From Actinopolyspora erythraea (lineage in GTDB: Bacteria > Actinomycetota > Actinomycetes > Mycobacteriales > Pseudonocardiaceae), in the NCBI RefSeq assembly GCF_002263515.1, contig NZ_CP022752.1, positions 2,232,001-2,296,000 of the forward strand: DNA of 64,000 nucleotides, read 5' to 3'. A program made the position numbers and the translations under genes. The notes beneath the pieces were generated by a model. The model was not told where the DNA came from. It ran no database searches and saw only the letters and a program-made list of their open reading frames with translations. Every line of letters begins with the position of its first letter. Positions within the stretch are counted from its first letter, which is position 1. This document shows, one piece after another, positions 39,146-50,827 of the stretch.

Positions 39146-40342
39146 ATGCGACTCAGTGGCCTGCTCGGAAGTCGGCAGGAAGCATTGCCGGGGCTCATCG
39201 GTACAGCGCGTGTCCAGCGGCGGATCGGCGAACTCCCACCTCGGATCGGAGCCCGGGAGATCGTCGTCCTCGACGAGCCCGACCTCGACCGGCGTACCGC
39301 GGAGTCACTGGTCGCCCATGAGGTGGCCGCCGTCGTCAACGCCGCGCCCTCCATCTCGGGCAAGTACCCCAACCTCGGACCGGAGGTTCTGCTCGCGGCG
39401 GGCGTAGTGCTCGTGGACGACGTCGGTCCCGAAGCTCCGGAGCGGATCAGGGACGGCGCCACGTTGCGGCTGTACAACGGCGATGTGTTCCTCACCGGCA
39501 AACGCGGCGAGGAGTTTCTGCTGCACGGTTCGGAGCAGGACGCCGAGAGCGTCTCAGCCCGGATGGCCGAGGCGAAGTCGGCGATGTCCGCACAGCTGGA
39601 GGCGTTCTCCGCCAACACCATCGAGTTCCTGCGTAACGAGCGCATGCTCGTGCTGGACGGCATCGGAGTGCCCGACGTCGGTGTCGCGATGGCGGGACGT
39701 CACGTGCTGGTGGTGGCCCCGGGGCGTGGTCACGCCGAGGAGCTCAGGCGGCTGCGCCGCTACATCCGGGAGTATCGTCCGGTGCTGCTCGGAGTCGGCG
39801 CCGCGGCGGACACGCTGCACGAGGCGGGACTGTCCCCGGACGTGATAGTGGGGGATCCGGCCGCGCTCGACGTGCGTACGCTCAAGGCGGCGGACGAGGT
39901 GGTCATCCCCGCCGACACCGACGGCCACGCTCCGGGCATCGAGCGGATCCAGGACCTCGGCATCGGAGCGGTCACCTTTCCGGCCTCGGGAAATCCCGAG
40001 GACCTCGCGCTGCTGCTCGCCGACGCGCACGACGCGACGCTCGTCGCGACGGTGGGGATGCGTGCCACGCTGGACGAGTTCCTCGACCGCGCGCGGGCCG
40101 GGACCAACCCCTCCACGTTTCTGACCAGGCTGCGGTTGGGCGGCAAGGTCGTGCACGGCTCGGCCGTGCTCGAACTGCAGCGCAACCGGGTTCCCACCCT
40201 CGCCGTGCTGTTGCTGGTGCTGAGCGTGGTGCTCGCGATGTTCGCGGTGGTGAGCACCTCGGGGATGTTCGGCTCCTACCTGACCGTGCTCGGGGCCTTC
40301 GGTGACACCGTCGTCGAGTTCTGCAGGGGGCTGATCACGTGA
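39146..40342 (+). CDS. steA: SteA-like cytokinetic ring protein
   Basis: 398 residues. It has an N-terminal thiamin-pyrophosphokinase-like fold region (VVAPGRGHAEELRRLRRYIREYRPVLLGVG, DVIVGDP). A single C-terminal membrane segment (about 350-378, VPTLAVLLLVLSVVLAMFAVV) anchors it. In Corynebacterium SteA and SteB cooperate in daughter-cell separation. It overlaps the next gene by 4 bp, fitting a SteA-SteB pair. A Rv1697-type neighbour of recN in mycobacteria. Confidence 0.87.
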   Translation: MRLSGLLGSRQEALPGLIGTARVQRRIGELPPRIGAREIVVLDEPDLDRRTAESLVAHEVAAVVNAAPSISGKYPNLGPEVLLAAGVVLVDDVGPEAPERIRDGATLRLYNGDVFLTGKRGEEFLLHGSEQDAESVSARMAEAKSAMSAQLEAFSANTIEFLRNERMLVLDGIGVPDVGVAMAGRHVLVVAPGRGHAEELRRLRRYIREYRPVLLGVGAAADTLHEAGLSPDVIVGDPAALDVRTLKAADEVVIPADTDGHAPGIERIQDLGIGAVTFPASGNPEDLALLLADAHDATLVATVGMRATLDEFLDRARAGTNPSTFLTRLRLGGKVVHGSAVLELQRNRVPTLAVLLLVLSVVLAMFAVVSTSGMFGSYLTVLGAFGDTVVEFCRGLIT

Positions 40343-41313
40343 TCTCGGTGCGTTATCACGCCGTCTCGATCGCGGCGGTGTTCCTGGCCCTGGCACTGGG
40401 GGTGTTGCTCGGTTCGAACTCGGTCAGCCGGACTCTGCTGACGACCGTTGGCGGGCAACGTGACGAGCTGAACCAACAGCTGCGGCAGCTCCGGTCGGAA
40501 CGTGACGCGCTGCGCGACGAGCTGGCCGGCGCCACGGCTCTGACCGACTCGATCGCTCCGCGAGCCGTACGGGGTTCGCTGCGCGGCACGAAGGTGGCGC
40601 TGCTGGTGGCGCCGGGAGGTGACAGCGCCCGGCCTCGCGCCGTGAAGCGGATGATCGAGATAGCCGGGGGCTCGGTGACCGGGACGCTGCGGTTGACGGA
40701 GAAGCTCACCGATCCGAACACGGCCGCCGGGGTGCGCGAGCTCGCCCCACGGCTGCTTCCGGCCGGGGCTCGCCTCCCCGTGACTTCCGATCCTGGAACG
40801 TTGGCGGGTGGGATGTTGGCTCCGCTGATCCTGCTCGACGGGGACAACGGCGAGCCGAGAGCCACCGAGCAGGAGCGCACGGCCGCTTTCGAAGGGCTGC
40901 GTGACAGTGGTTTCGTCCGGGGCTCCGCGGGATTCACCCCGGCGAGGCTCGCGGTGGTACTGACCGGCGACGGCGAGCACCGGGATCCGCTCGGGGTCGT
41001 GCCTCGCCTCGCGGCGCGACTGGATCGCGGGAGTTCCGGGGCGGTGCTCGCGGGCACGACCGGCTCGGCCCGAGGCAACGGAGCGATCGGGGTCGCCAGG
41101 TCGGACGACTCGGTCGTTTCGAGCGTGTCCACGGTCGACAACGCGGAAACCACCGGGGGGAGGGTGGCGACGGTGCTGGCGCTGCGGGGCGAGCTCCGTG
41201 ACCGGGCGGGAAGTTACGGCACCGGTGCCGGCGCCGACAGGCGGGTTCCGGAGCCGCTCTGCGATGACCTTCGCGGTGTGGCCGCGCGGTCCGGCGACTG
41301 CTCCGAGCGATGA
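40339..41313 (+). CDS. steB: SteB/MctB-type membrane-anchored coiled-coil protein
   Basis: 324 residues. An N-terminal membrane anchor (about 6-27, AVSIAAVFLALALGVLLGS) is followed by a coiled coil (QRDELNQQLRQLRSERDALRDEL) and an extracytoplasmic domain. The family is annotated either as outer-membrane copper transporter MctB (Rv1698) or as SteB, the partner of SteA. The tight overlap with steA and the anchor-plus-coil layout favour SteB. Start is GTG at 40339. Confidence 0.85.
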   Translation: MISVRYHAVSIAAVFLALALGVLLGSNSVSRTLLTTVGGQRDELNQQLRQLRSERDALRDELAGATALTDSIAPRAVRGSLRGTKVALLVAPGGDSARPRAVKRMIEIAGGSVTGTLRLTEKLTDPNTAAGVRELAPRLLPAGARLPVTSDPGTLAGGMLAPLILLDGDNGEPRATEQERTAAFEGLRDSGFVRGSAGFTPARLAVVLTGDGEHRDPLGVVPRLAARLDRGSSGAVLAGTTGSARGNGAIGVARSDDSVVSSVSTVDNAETTGGRVATVLALRGELRDRAGSYGTGAGADRRVPEPLCDDLRGVAARSGDCSER

Positions 41314-43567
<2,254 letters not shown>

Positions 43568-43630
43568 GCGTCTCGCCGGTTCCGGGCTCCCTCCGCCTGT
43601 CGCGGCGGAGCGGGAACCATCACGGAACCC

Positions 43631-43669
43631 GGGAGTTCCGGGCGAGCCCGGAACTCCCCTTCGGGGAGT
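43631..43669 (+). terminator. pyrG terminator with two overlapping hairpins
   Basis: A 12-bp perfect stem (43631-43642 with 43647-43658, CGAG loop) overlaps a second stem ACTCCCC/GGGGAGT (43653-43659 with 43663-43669). The two cannot form together. Confidence 0.6.
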
Positions 43670-43740
43670 GGCTCAGCGACTGCCGGCCGGTCCGGTAGAC
43701 AAATCAACACGCGATAACACCGAGACCGTTCAGGAGTGTC

Positions 43741-44409
43741 ATGTCCGCCAACCCCGAACAGTCCGACGCGCCGGTCACCCGTACGAACGGTCGGCACGAG
43801 TTCACCACGGTGTCCAGTTCCGACGTCTACGTGGGCGGCATCCTGGCACTGCGCGCCGACGAGGTCGCCATGCCGGGTGGGGGCCGTTCACGTCGCGAGG
43901 TCGTCGAGCACCCGGGCGCGGTGGCGGTGGTGGCGCTGGACGAGCGGGAGCGCGTCGTGCTGGTCCACCAGTACCGCTACCCGCTGGACCGCAGACTCTG
44001 GGAGCTCCCCGCGGGGCTGCTCGACGTGGCGGGGGAATCCCCGCTGAACACCGCTCGGCGGGAGCTGGCCGAGGAGGTCGGGCTCGCGGCCGAGGAGTGG
44101 TCGGTGCTGGTCGATGTCGCCGCTTCCCCCGGTTTCACGGATCAGGCCGAACGGGTCTATCTCGCCCGCGGATTGTCCGAGGTCGGTCTCCCGGAGCCGG
44201 TGGGCGACGAGGAGGCGGATCTCGTGGTGCGTCGATTCGAGTTGGACCGCGCCGTCGAGATGGTCTTCGCGGGCGAGATCGTCAACGCTCCCGCCGTTTC
44301 GGGGTTGTTGGCGGCCCGGGCCGTGCTGCGGGGGGACGCCCGGCCGAGGGAGCCGGAGGCGGAGTGGGTGGACCGTCCCACCCGGTTCGCCGCCCGCTCC
44401 CGCCGTTGA
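43741..44409 (+). CDS. NUDIX hydrolase, ADP-ribose pyrophosphatase type
   Basis: 222 residues. The complete Nudix box GX5EX7REUXEEXGU spans residues 92-115, with Arg107, Glu108, Glu111 and Glu112 around it. It lies in the long-N-terminal ADP-ribose pyrophosphatase layout ([31 protein letters not shown]). It should hydrolyse ADP-ribose to AMP and ribose 5-phosphate. CAGGAG precedes the ATG. The same gene (Rv1700) follows pyrG in M. tuberculosis. Confidence 0.93.
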   Translation: MSANPEQSDAPVTRTNGRHEFTTVSSSDVYVGGILALRADEVAMPGGGRSRREVVEHPGAVAVVALDERERVVLVHQYRYPLDRRLWELPAGLLDVAGESPLNTARRELAEEVGLAAEEWSVLVDVAASPGFTDQAERVYLARGLSEVGLPEPVGDEEADLVVRRFELDRAVEMVFAGEIVNAPAVSGLLAARAVLRGDARPREPEAEWVDRPTRFAARSRR

Positions 44410-44480
44410 CGGCCGTCCCACCGGTTCGGCCGCGTCGCCCCCGGCGCTCGTGTAAGGGTGGTCCCGGAGGGAGGTCACCG

Positions 44481-45425
44481 ATGCGCGATCTCGACGACGT
44501 CCCCGACGAACTTCGTCGGGTGATCACGGCCTATCTGGATCACCTCGTCGTGGAGCGGGGCACCGCTCCCAGCACGCTGGAGGCCTACACCAGGGACCTG
44601 CGACGCTACGGCCTCTACCTGTCCGGGGCGGGAGTGGTCGCGGCGAGCGCGGTCTCCGCCGATCACGTCGGTGAGTTCCTCGCCACACTGCGCCGGGGCG
44701 AGCACGACGGGGGTATCGCCCTGGCGCCGGCTTCGGCCGCCAGGACGATCGTGGCGGTGCGGGGGCTGCACCGGTTCGCTTTCCTGGAAGGATTCGCGGC
44801 ACACGACCCCGCGCGGGAGGTGACGCCACCAGCTCTGCCGCGACGTCTGCCGAAGGCGTTACCGGTCGACGAGGTCATGCGGCTGTTGGAGAAGGGTACT
44901 GTCGAAGGCATGCGCGGATTGCGGGACCGTGCCTTGCTGGAACTGCTCTACTCCACTGGAGCACGAATCTCCGAGGTGATCGCCCTGGACACGGACGACC
45001 TCGACGAACGGGAGCGCACCGTGCTTCTGAACGGCAAAGGAGGCGTTCAACGCCGGGTTCCGGTGGGGCGTCCGGCGCTGGCCGCGGTCGAGTCCTATCT
45101 GGTCCGCGCGCGTTCGGCCCTGGCGAACAGGGGGAGCGGCGATCCGGCGTTGTTCCTCAACTCCCGCGGAAGCAGGCTCTCCCGGCAAAGCGCTTGGACG
45201 GTCCTGAAGACGGCGGCCGAACGTGCCGGTGTGTCCACCTCGGTCTCACCGCACGTGCTTCGGCATTCCTTCGCGACTCACCTACTGGAAGGAGGAGCCG
45301 ATGTACGCGTCGTACAGGAGCTGCTCGGACACTCGTCCGTCGCGACGACTCAGATGTACACAATGGTCACCATGAACACGTTGCGCGAGATCTACGCCAC
45401 CACGCATCCGCGAGCGCACGACTGA
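44481..45425 (+). CDS. xerD: Tyrosine recombinase XerD
   Basis: 314 residues. The N-terminal SAM-like DNA-binding domain ([17 protein letters not shown]) is followed by the catalytic domain. All catalytic residues are present: Arg162, Lys186, His258, Arg261, His284 and Tyr293 (TQMYT). It resolves chromosome dimers at dif together with XerC, which is not in the window. GGAGGGAGG precedes the ATG. A 10-bp tandem repeat covers the stop codon. Confidence 0.96.
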   Translation: MRDLDDVPDELRRVITAYLDHLVVERGTAPSTLEAYTRDLRRYGLYLSGAGVVAASAVSADHVGEFLATLRRGEHDGGIALAPASAARTIVAVRGLHRFAFLEGFAAHDPAREVTPPALPRRLPKALPVDEVMRLLEKGTVEGMRGLRDRALLELLYSTGARISEVIALDTDDLDERERTVLLNGKGGVQRRVPVGRPALAAVESYLVRARSALANRGSGDPALFLNSRGSRLSRQSAWTVLKTAAERAGVSTSVSPHVLRHSFATHLLEGGADVRVVQELLGHSSVATTQMYTMVTMNTLREIYATTHPRAHD

Positions 45426-45440
45426 ATTCGACTGAATTCG
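45421..45440 (+). repeat. Tandem 10-bp duplication at the xerD stop codon
   Basis: ACTGAATTCG occurs twice head to tail; the first copy contains the xerD stop codon. Confidence 0.8.
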
Positions 45441-45600
45441 ACGGGTTCACCCGAGACGAGTTCCGGGTGAGCGAGCGGCACCGCCGAGCGGTTCGACCGG
45501 TCAACGGCGAGGCGCGTTGCCGCCGTGTGCGCGTGCCGCTTAGGCTGCGCACCGAACGAGGTTATCGAATGCCGTCGCACACGAAGGAGTCAACACCGTC

Positions 45601-46548
45601 ATGTCGACGCCGCAGCCCTCCGCCGGTGGGCGGTACCGGGGCGCGGTCGACCTGAGCATCACCCCGGACACCTCGGAAATCGCCAACGGCGACGGAATGG
45701 GCCCCGATCCCGACGACGCGAATATCGGACCGACCGGTAGGCCGCGCCGGCACATTCCCGAGCCCGCCGTGTTGGACGCGCACGGGCCCGCCTCGGTACT
45801 GGCGATGTGCAACCAGAAGGGCGGTGTCGGCAAGACCACGTCCACGATCAATCTGGGGGCGGCGCTTGCCGAGTACGGCCGCAAGGTGTTGCTGGTCGAT
45901 TTCGATCCACAAGGTGCACTGTCGGTAGGTCTCGGCGTGCAGCCGCACCAGCTGGAGCAGACCATCTACAACGTCATCATGGAGCGCTCCGCCGAACTCC
46001 GGGACGTGATCAGGTCCACCAGCGTGGCCGGGATGGACCTGTTGCCGAGCAACATCGATCTCTCCGCGGCCGAGGTGCAGCTCGTCGCCGAAGTCGGACG
46101 GGAACAGACGCTGGAGCGCGCGCTGCGTCCGGTACGGGCGGAGTACGACTTCGTGCTGATCGACTGCCAGCCTTCGCTGGGGTTGCTGACGGTCAACGCG
46201 CTGGCCGCCGCCCACGGCGTGATGATCCCGCTGGAGTGCGAGTTCTTCAGCCTGCGCGGGGTGGCGCTGCTGATCGACACGATCGAGAAGGTGCGGGAGC
46301 GGTTGAACCCCGACCTGGAGATCAGTGGCATCCTCGCCACGATGTTCGATCCTCGTACGCTGCATTCGCGAGAGGTCATGTCGCGCGTGGTGGACGCCTT
46401 CGGGGATATAGTGTTCGACAGCGTGATAAACCGTACGGTCCGTTTTCCGGAAACCACCGTGGCGGGGGAACCCATCACCCGGTGGGCGCCGCGCTCTTCC
46501 GGGTCGAAGGCCTACCGCTCGCTCGCCCGCGAGGTCATCGCGCGATGA
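45601..46548 (+). CDS. ParA-family chromosome partitioning ATPase
   Basis: 315 residues. A 64-residue Pro/Gly-rich extension precedes the deviant Walker A KGGVGKT (73-79), with Walker B LIDCQPSLGLLTVNAL and the ParA motif FDPQGALSVGLG. No ParB gene is adjacent. It sits before scpA and scpB as Rv1708 does in M. tuberculosis, so it is probably an accessory segregation ATPase rather than the oriC ParA. Confidence 0.93.
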   Translation: MSTPQPSAGGRYRGAVDLSITPDTSEIANGDGMGPDPDDANIGPTGRPRRHIPEPAVLDAHGPASVLAMCNQKGGVGKTTSTINLGAALAEYGRKVLLVDFDPQGALSVGLGVQPHQLEQTIYNVIMERSAELRDVIRSTSVAGMDLLPSNIDLSAAEVQLVAEVGREQTLERALRPVRAEYDFVLIDCQPSLGLLTVNALAAAHGVMIPLECEFFSLRGVALLIDTIEKVRERLNPDLEISGILATMFDPRTLHSREVMSRVVDAFGDIVFDSVINRTVRFPETTVAGEPITRWAPRSSGSKAYRSLAREVIAR

Positions 46549-46583
46549 TTCCCGCGCGGAGCCACTGTTGCTGATGAGGAGAA

Positions 46584-47456
46584 GTGACCGAGGCACGAAC
46601 AGCCACCGAACCGGTGCACGAGGTGCCCGAGCTGGCCGCCGCCCAGGATTCCCAGGGCGGACGCTTCACCGTGCGGCTGGAGAACTTCGAGGGACCGTTC
46701 GACCTGCTGCTGCAGTTGATCTCGCAGCACCAGCTCGACGTGACCGAGGTGGCCCTGCACCGCGTCACCGACGACTTCATCGCCTACACCAAGGAACTGG
46801 GGCAGCGTTCCGAACTGGACGAGATCAGTGAGTTCCTCGTGGTGGCGGCCACCTTGCTGGACCTCAAGGCCGCCCGGCTGGTGCCCGCCGCCGAGGTCGA
46901 GGACGAGGAGGATCTCGCCCTGCTGGAGGCGCGCGACCTGCTGTTCGCGCGGTTGTTGCAGTACAGGGCCTACAAACGGGTCGCCGAGCTCTTCCGCCAG
47001 CTCGAGGCCAACGCGTTGGGACGTTACCCCCGCGCGGTCTCGTTGGAGCAGCGCTACCTCGATCTGATGCCCGACGTGGTGCTGGGAGTCGACGCCGCGG
47101 GGCTGGCCGAGACGGCCGCCGCGGTCTTCCGGCCCAAGCCCCCGCCGACCGTTTCGCTGGAGCACCTGCACCAGCAACGCGTCTCGGTGCGCGAACACGC
47201 GGCCGTGCTCCGGGTGCTGCTGGCCGAGCGGGGCAGTGCGCTGTTCGCCGAGCTGGTCGAGGAGTGCGGTACGACCCTCGAGATCGTCGCGCGGTTCCTG
47301 GCGCTGCTGGAGTTGTTCCGCGAGACGACGGTCGCTTTCGATCAGCCCGAGCCGCTCGGTGAGCTCACGGTGCGCTGGGTGGGCGGCAGCGCCGAGCAGG
47401 CCCGCGCGGCCGCCGATGCGGACCGGGACCGAGACGAGGAAGAGGAATACGGGTGA
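46584..47456 (+). CDS. scpA: Segregation and condensation protein A
   Basis: 290 residues, the kleisin of the SMC-ScpAB condensin. The N-terminal FTVRLENFEGPFDLLLQLI and EISEFLVVAATLLDLKAARLV bind SMC, and the C-terminal winged helix is near AVLRVLLAERG. The C-terminus is strongly acidic. GTG at 46584 follows AGGAG; its stop overlaps scpB by 4 bp. Confidence 0.95.
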   Translation: MTEARTATEPVHEVPELAAAQDSQGGRFTVRLENFEGPFDLLLQLISQHQLDVTEVALHRVTDDFIAYTKELGQRSELDEISEFLVVAATLLDLKAARLVPAAEVEDEEDLALLEARDLLFARLLQYRAYKRVAELFRQLEANALGRYPRAVSLEQRYLDLMPDVVLGVDAAGLAETAAAVFRPKPPPTVSLEHLHQQRVSVREHAAVLRVLLAERGSALFAELVEECGTTLEIVARFLALLELFRETTVAFDQPEPLGELTVRWVGGSAEQARAAADADRDRDEEEEYG

Positions 47457-48100
47457 GTCGCGGAACACATCCCGACGGGGCCGGGACCCCCCAGGAAGAC
47501 ACGGCCGCCGAGCAGTCGGCCGCCACGGAGCGGAGCAGCGGCCGCGAGTGGCCCGATCTGACCTCCGACGCCGCTCTCGACTCCGCCCTGGAGGCGGTGC
47601 TGCTGGTGGTGGACTCCCCTGCAGGGGAGGAACTGCTGGCAGAGGTACTCGATCAACCGGTGGCGCGGGTCACCACCGCGTTGCACCGGCTGGCGGAGGG
47701 CTACACGGCCGCTGCCAGCGGTATCGAGCTGCGCAGGGTGGGGGACGGCTGGCGGTTCTACACGCGCGACGTCTACGCCCCCGTGGTGGAGCGCTACCTG
47801 CTCGACGGGCAACGCGCCAAGCTCACCAAGGCGGCGCTGGAAACGCTCGCGGTGATCGCCTATCGGCAACCGGTGACTCGCTCGAAGGTGGCCGCGGTGC
47901 GCGGTGTTAACGTGGACGGGGTCGTACGTACCTTGCTGGCGCGTGGACTGATCCACGAAGCCGGTACCGACCCGGAATCAGGCGGCACTTCCTACCGCAC
48001 GACCGAGTTGTTCCTGGAACGGCTCGGCCTGTCCTCGTTGCGGGAGCTGCCGCCGCTGGCCCCCCTGTTGCCCGAAGTGGATGCGATCGACGATGTCTGA
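47453..48100 (+). CDS. scpB: Segregation and condensation protein B
   Basis: 215 residues with two winged-helix domains. LTKAALETLAVIAYRQPVTRSKV is the family signature, followed by RGVNVDGVVRTLLARGLI. About 40 disordered residues precede the first domain. It works with ScpA and SMC in chromosome organisation. GTG start overlaps scpA, and its end overlaps the next gene by 8 bp. Confidence 0.95.
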   Translation: MSRGTHPDGAGTPQEDTAAEQSAATERSSGREWPDLTSDAALDSALEAVLLVVDSPAGEELLAEVLDQPVARVTTALHRLAEGYTAAASGIELRRVGDGWRFYTRDVYAPVVERYLLDGQRAKLTKAALETLAVIAYRQPVTRSKVAAVRGVNVDGVVRTLLARGLIHEAGTDPESGGTSYRTTELFLERLGLSSLRELPPLAPLLPEVDAIDDV

Positions 48101-48869
48101 ACTGCGTGACCTGACGAGCCGAAGCGGCCGGAAAGCGGCGGAGGGCGTCCGGCTGCAGAAAGTGCTTTCCCAGGCGGGCGTGGCCTCGCGCCGGACTGCC
48201 GAGGAGATGATCGTCGAGGGTCGTGTGGAGGTCGACGGCGCTCCGGTCACCACCCTGGGTACCCGGGTGGACCCGGAGACCTCGGTCATCCACGTCGACG
48301 GCACCAGGGTGGTGGTCGACCGCGAGGCCACCCACCTGCTGCTGAACAAACCGGCTGGCATCCTGTGCAGCATGTCCGACGATCAGGACCGTCCCTGCAT
48401 CGGCGACTACCTGCCGAAGCGCGACGGCAAGCTCTTCCACATCGGGCGGTTGGACTTCAACACCGAGGGTCTGCTGCTGATCAGCAACGACGGTGAGCTG
48501 GCCAACCGGTTGATGCACCCCTCCTACCGGGTTCCCAAGACGTATCTCGTCGAGTTGCAGGGCCCGATTCCCAAGGATCTGGGGCGCACCGTCAAGTCCG
48601 GTCTGGAGCTGGAGGACGGCCTAGCCCGAGTCGACTCCTTCCGCTTCGTCGACACCAACCAGAACGGCACCCGTGTCCTGGCTCAGGTGGTACTGCACGA
48701 GGGGCGCAAGCGAATCGTCCGCAGGTTGTTCAAGGCGGCGGGCTATCCGGTCCAGCGCCTGGTCCGGACCGGTATCGGTGAGGTACGGCTGACCAACGAG
48801 CGCCCCGGCGCGATCCGTCCCCTGGACAACAAGGAGCTCGGTTCGCTCTACCGGGCGGTCGGACTGTAG
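48093..48869 (+). CDS. rluB: 23S rRNA pseudouridine synthase (RluB/RsuA family)
   Basis: 258 residues. The S4 domain VRLQKVLSQAGVASRRTAEEMI is followed by the catalytic domain, with nucleophile Asp121 in IGRLDFNTEGLLL. It also has LLNKPAGILCS, EGRKRIVRRLF and RTGIGEVRL. It isomerises a uridine in the large-subunit rRNA, E. coli RluB target by homology. It starts inside scpB and forms a typical scpA-scpB-rluB operon. Confidence 0.92.
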   Translation: MSELRDLTSRSGRKAAEGVRLQKVLSQAGVASRRTAEEMIVEGRVEVDGAPVTTLGTRVDPETSVIHVDGTRVVVDREATHLLLNKPAGILCSMSDDQDRPCIGDYLPKRDGKLFHIGRLDFNTEGLLLISNDGELANRLMHPSYRVPKTYLVELQGPIPKDLGRTVKSGLELEDGLARVDSFRFVDTNQNGTRVLAQVVLHEGRKRIVRRLFKAAGYPVQRLVRTGIGEVRLTNERPGAIRPLDNKELGSLYRAVGL

Positions 48870-48876
48870 GCGCTCG

Positions 48877-48902
48877 GTCCTCGCCACCCGGAGACCGGGG
48901 AC
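48877..48902. terminator. Convergent terminator candidate
   Basis: GTCCTCG pairs with CGGGGAC (one G-U) across a 12-nt loop, filling the 33-bp gap between convergent rluB and the antiporter gene. Confidence 0.4.
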
Positions 48903-50081
48903 TCAACGTTTCGCGGCGGGCCGCAGCGTGACCAACCACTGCGCCGCCGGTTCCACGACACGGGCCGCCACTGGACCGAGGATCGCCATCAGCAGGACGT
49001 AGGTGGTGGAAAGTGCGGCCAGTTCGCCGCTCACCGCTCCGGAACCCACAGCCAGCCCGGCGATCACGATGGAGAACTCACCCCGGGCCACCAGGGCGGC
49101 ACCCGCCCGGGCCCTTCCCATCCGTCGAATGCCCTGCGAGCTCGCCGCGAACCACCCGGTGGCCAGCTTCGTGATCGTGGTCAGCAACGCCAGCAGCAGC
49201 GCGAACGGGAGAACCGGCGGAATCTCGGACGGGTCTGTGTTGAGCCCGAACACCACGAAGAACACCGCCGCGAACAGGTCCCGCAGCGGAGCGAGCGTTC
49301 GCGTGGCGTTGGCAGCCGTCGAGCCCGATATGGCGATCCCGAGCAGGAAGGCACCCACGGCGGCCGAAACCTGGAGCTGGGAGGCCAGCCCGGCGACGAG
49401 CAGCGCCGCCCCGAGCAGCCGCAGCAGGAAGACCTCCGGATCCGGGCTGTCCACCAGTGCCGAGACGTAGCGCCCGTAGCGCAGCGCCAGCAACAGCACC
49501 AGAGTGATCACCAGGACGGAGACCCCCACGGCGCCGAGTCCTCCCACGAATCCCACCCCGGCCAGCAACGCCGTCAGGATCGGCAGGTATATGGCCATGG
49601 CCAGGTCCTCGAACACCAGTATCGACAGCACCACCGGTGTTTCGCGGTTGCCCAGCCGTCCCAGGTCGCCGAGGACCTTCGCCACGATCCCCGACGAGGA
49701 GATGTAGGTCACCCCGGCCAGTGCGATAGCCCCGATCGGGCCCCAGCCGAGCAGGAGGGCGACCGCTGCGCCGGGGGAGGCGTTGAGGACCACGTCGACC
49801 AGGCCGGCCATCCAGGAACGCCGCAGGCCCGTCACCAGTTCTCCCGCCGAGTACTCCAACCCCAGCAGCAGCAACAGCAGTACGACACCGATCTCCGAGG
49901 CGATCTCGGTGAACGGTTGGATGCCCCCCAGCGGGATCAGCCCTCCCTGCCCGAAGGCCAACCCGCCCAGCAGGTACAGCGGGATCGGTGACATCCCGAT
50001 GCGCCAGGCGAGCCGCCCGAGCACTCCCAGGCCGAAGAAGACGGCCCCCAGTTCGATCAGCGTGACCGCAGTGTGTTGCAC
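48903..50081 (-). CDS. CPA2-family K+/H+ antiporter (KhtU-like)
   Basis: 392 residues and about 12 membrane segments, almost throughout. Family features are LLLGLEYSAGEL, SSSGIVAKVLGDLGR and VFEDLAMAIYLP, the last carrying the ion-binding acid, and RARAGAALVARGEFSIVIAGL. It should exchange K+ or Na+ for protons. GTG at 50081 has GAGGGG upstream. It follows the regulatory subunit gene by 106 bp on the same strand. Confidence 0.92.
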   Translation of the reverse strand: MQHTAVTLIELGAVFFGLGVLGRLAWRIGMSPIPLYLLGGLAFGQGGLIPLGGIQPFTEIASEIGVVLLLLLLGLEYSAGELVTGLRRSWMAGLVDVVLNASPGAAVALLLGWGPIGAIALAGVTYISSSGIVAKVLGDLGRLGNRETPVVLSILVFEDLAMAIYLPILTALLAGVGFVGGLGAVGVSVLVITLVLLLALRYGRYVSALVDSPDPEVFLLRLLGAALLVAGLASQLQVSAAVGAFLLGIAISGSTAANATRTLAPLRDLFAAVFFVVFGLNTDPSEIPPVLPFALLLALLTTITKLATGWFAASSQGIRRMGRARAGAALVARGEFSIVIAGLAVGSGAVSGELAALSTTYVLLMAILGPVAARVVEPAAQWLVTLRPAAKR

Positions 50082-50187
50082 CTGGTTCCCCTCGCCCGCG
50101 CGGACGTCCACCGGATCCGGTCGTGCCGGGACTCCGTGCCCGAGACGACTCGACGGCCCCGACGGATCCGGGCCGGTTCGAGTCGAA

Positions 50188-50670
50188 TCAGCCGTTCTCC
50201 ATGATCTCGCCGGCTGCGCGCAGGCCTTCGGCGGTACCCACGACGACCACGAGGTCGCCCGCCGCGAAGACGAAGTCGGGACGGGGCGAGGGCAGTACCG
50301 AGCCGTCCCGTATGACCGCCACGATCGAAACGGAGGTGCGGGTGCGCATCTCGGTCTCGCCGAGGGTGCGACCGTCGAACGGTGACCCCGGCGGCAACGG
50401 AAGCTGCCAGGTCGTCACGCCGGTGACCTCGCGCTGCTGCTCGCTGAGTTGCCGCACCAGCTGGGGCGCACCGAGCAGATTGGCCAGCGTGCTGGTCTCC
50501 TCGCCGGTGAGGTCGGTCGCGGCGCAGATCTTGTCCGGGTCCCTGGAGTCGGAGACGATCAGCTCCATCCGGCCGTCGCGGTAGGTGATCACTCCGATGC
50601 GGCGGCCGGAGTCGGTGGTGAATTCCTGCTGCGTGCCCAGCCCCGGCAGCGGGGTCACGGTGACGTCCAC
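50188..50670 (-). CDS. TrkA-C domain regulatory subunit of the K+/H+ antiporter (KhtT-like)
   Basis: 160 residues, soluble. The N-terminal part (TPLPGLGTQQEFTT) matches KhtT-type regulators, and the C-terminal TrkA-C domain runs about 90-155 (DGRTLGETEMRTRTSVSIVAVIRDG, FVFAAGDLVVVVGTAEGL). In Bacillus KhtT gates KhtU and senses nucleotides and pH. It lies just upstream of the antiporter, so the two form an operon. Confidence 0.9.
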   Translation of the reverse strand: MDVTVTPLPGLGTQQEFTTDSGRRIGVITYRDGRMELIVSDSRDPDKICAATDLTGEETSTLANLLGAPQLVRQLSEQQREVTGVTTWQLPLPPGSPFDGRTLGETEMRTRTSVSIVAVIRDGSVLPSPRPDFVFAAGDLVVVVGTAEGLRAAGEIMENG

Positions 50671-50827
50671 ACGACCGATCTTAAAACGTCTCGCGGCGTG
50701 CGGGTAGTCGGCCGAACAATCTCGGGGACGCGATTGAGCCGCCCGGTTCGTGGACAGGCAGAATGAGGCACTGTCGGTTAGCCCGGCCGAGCGACGTGGT
50801 CAATCGTGTTCGAGGAGGTCAGTCGAG

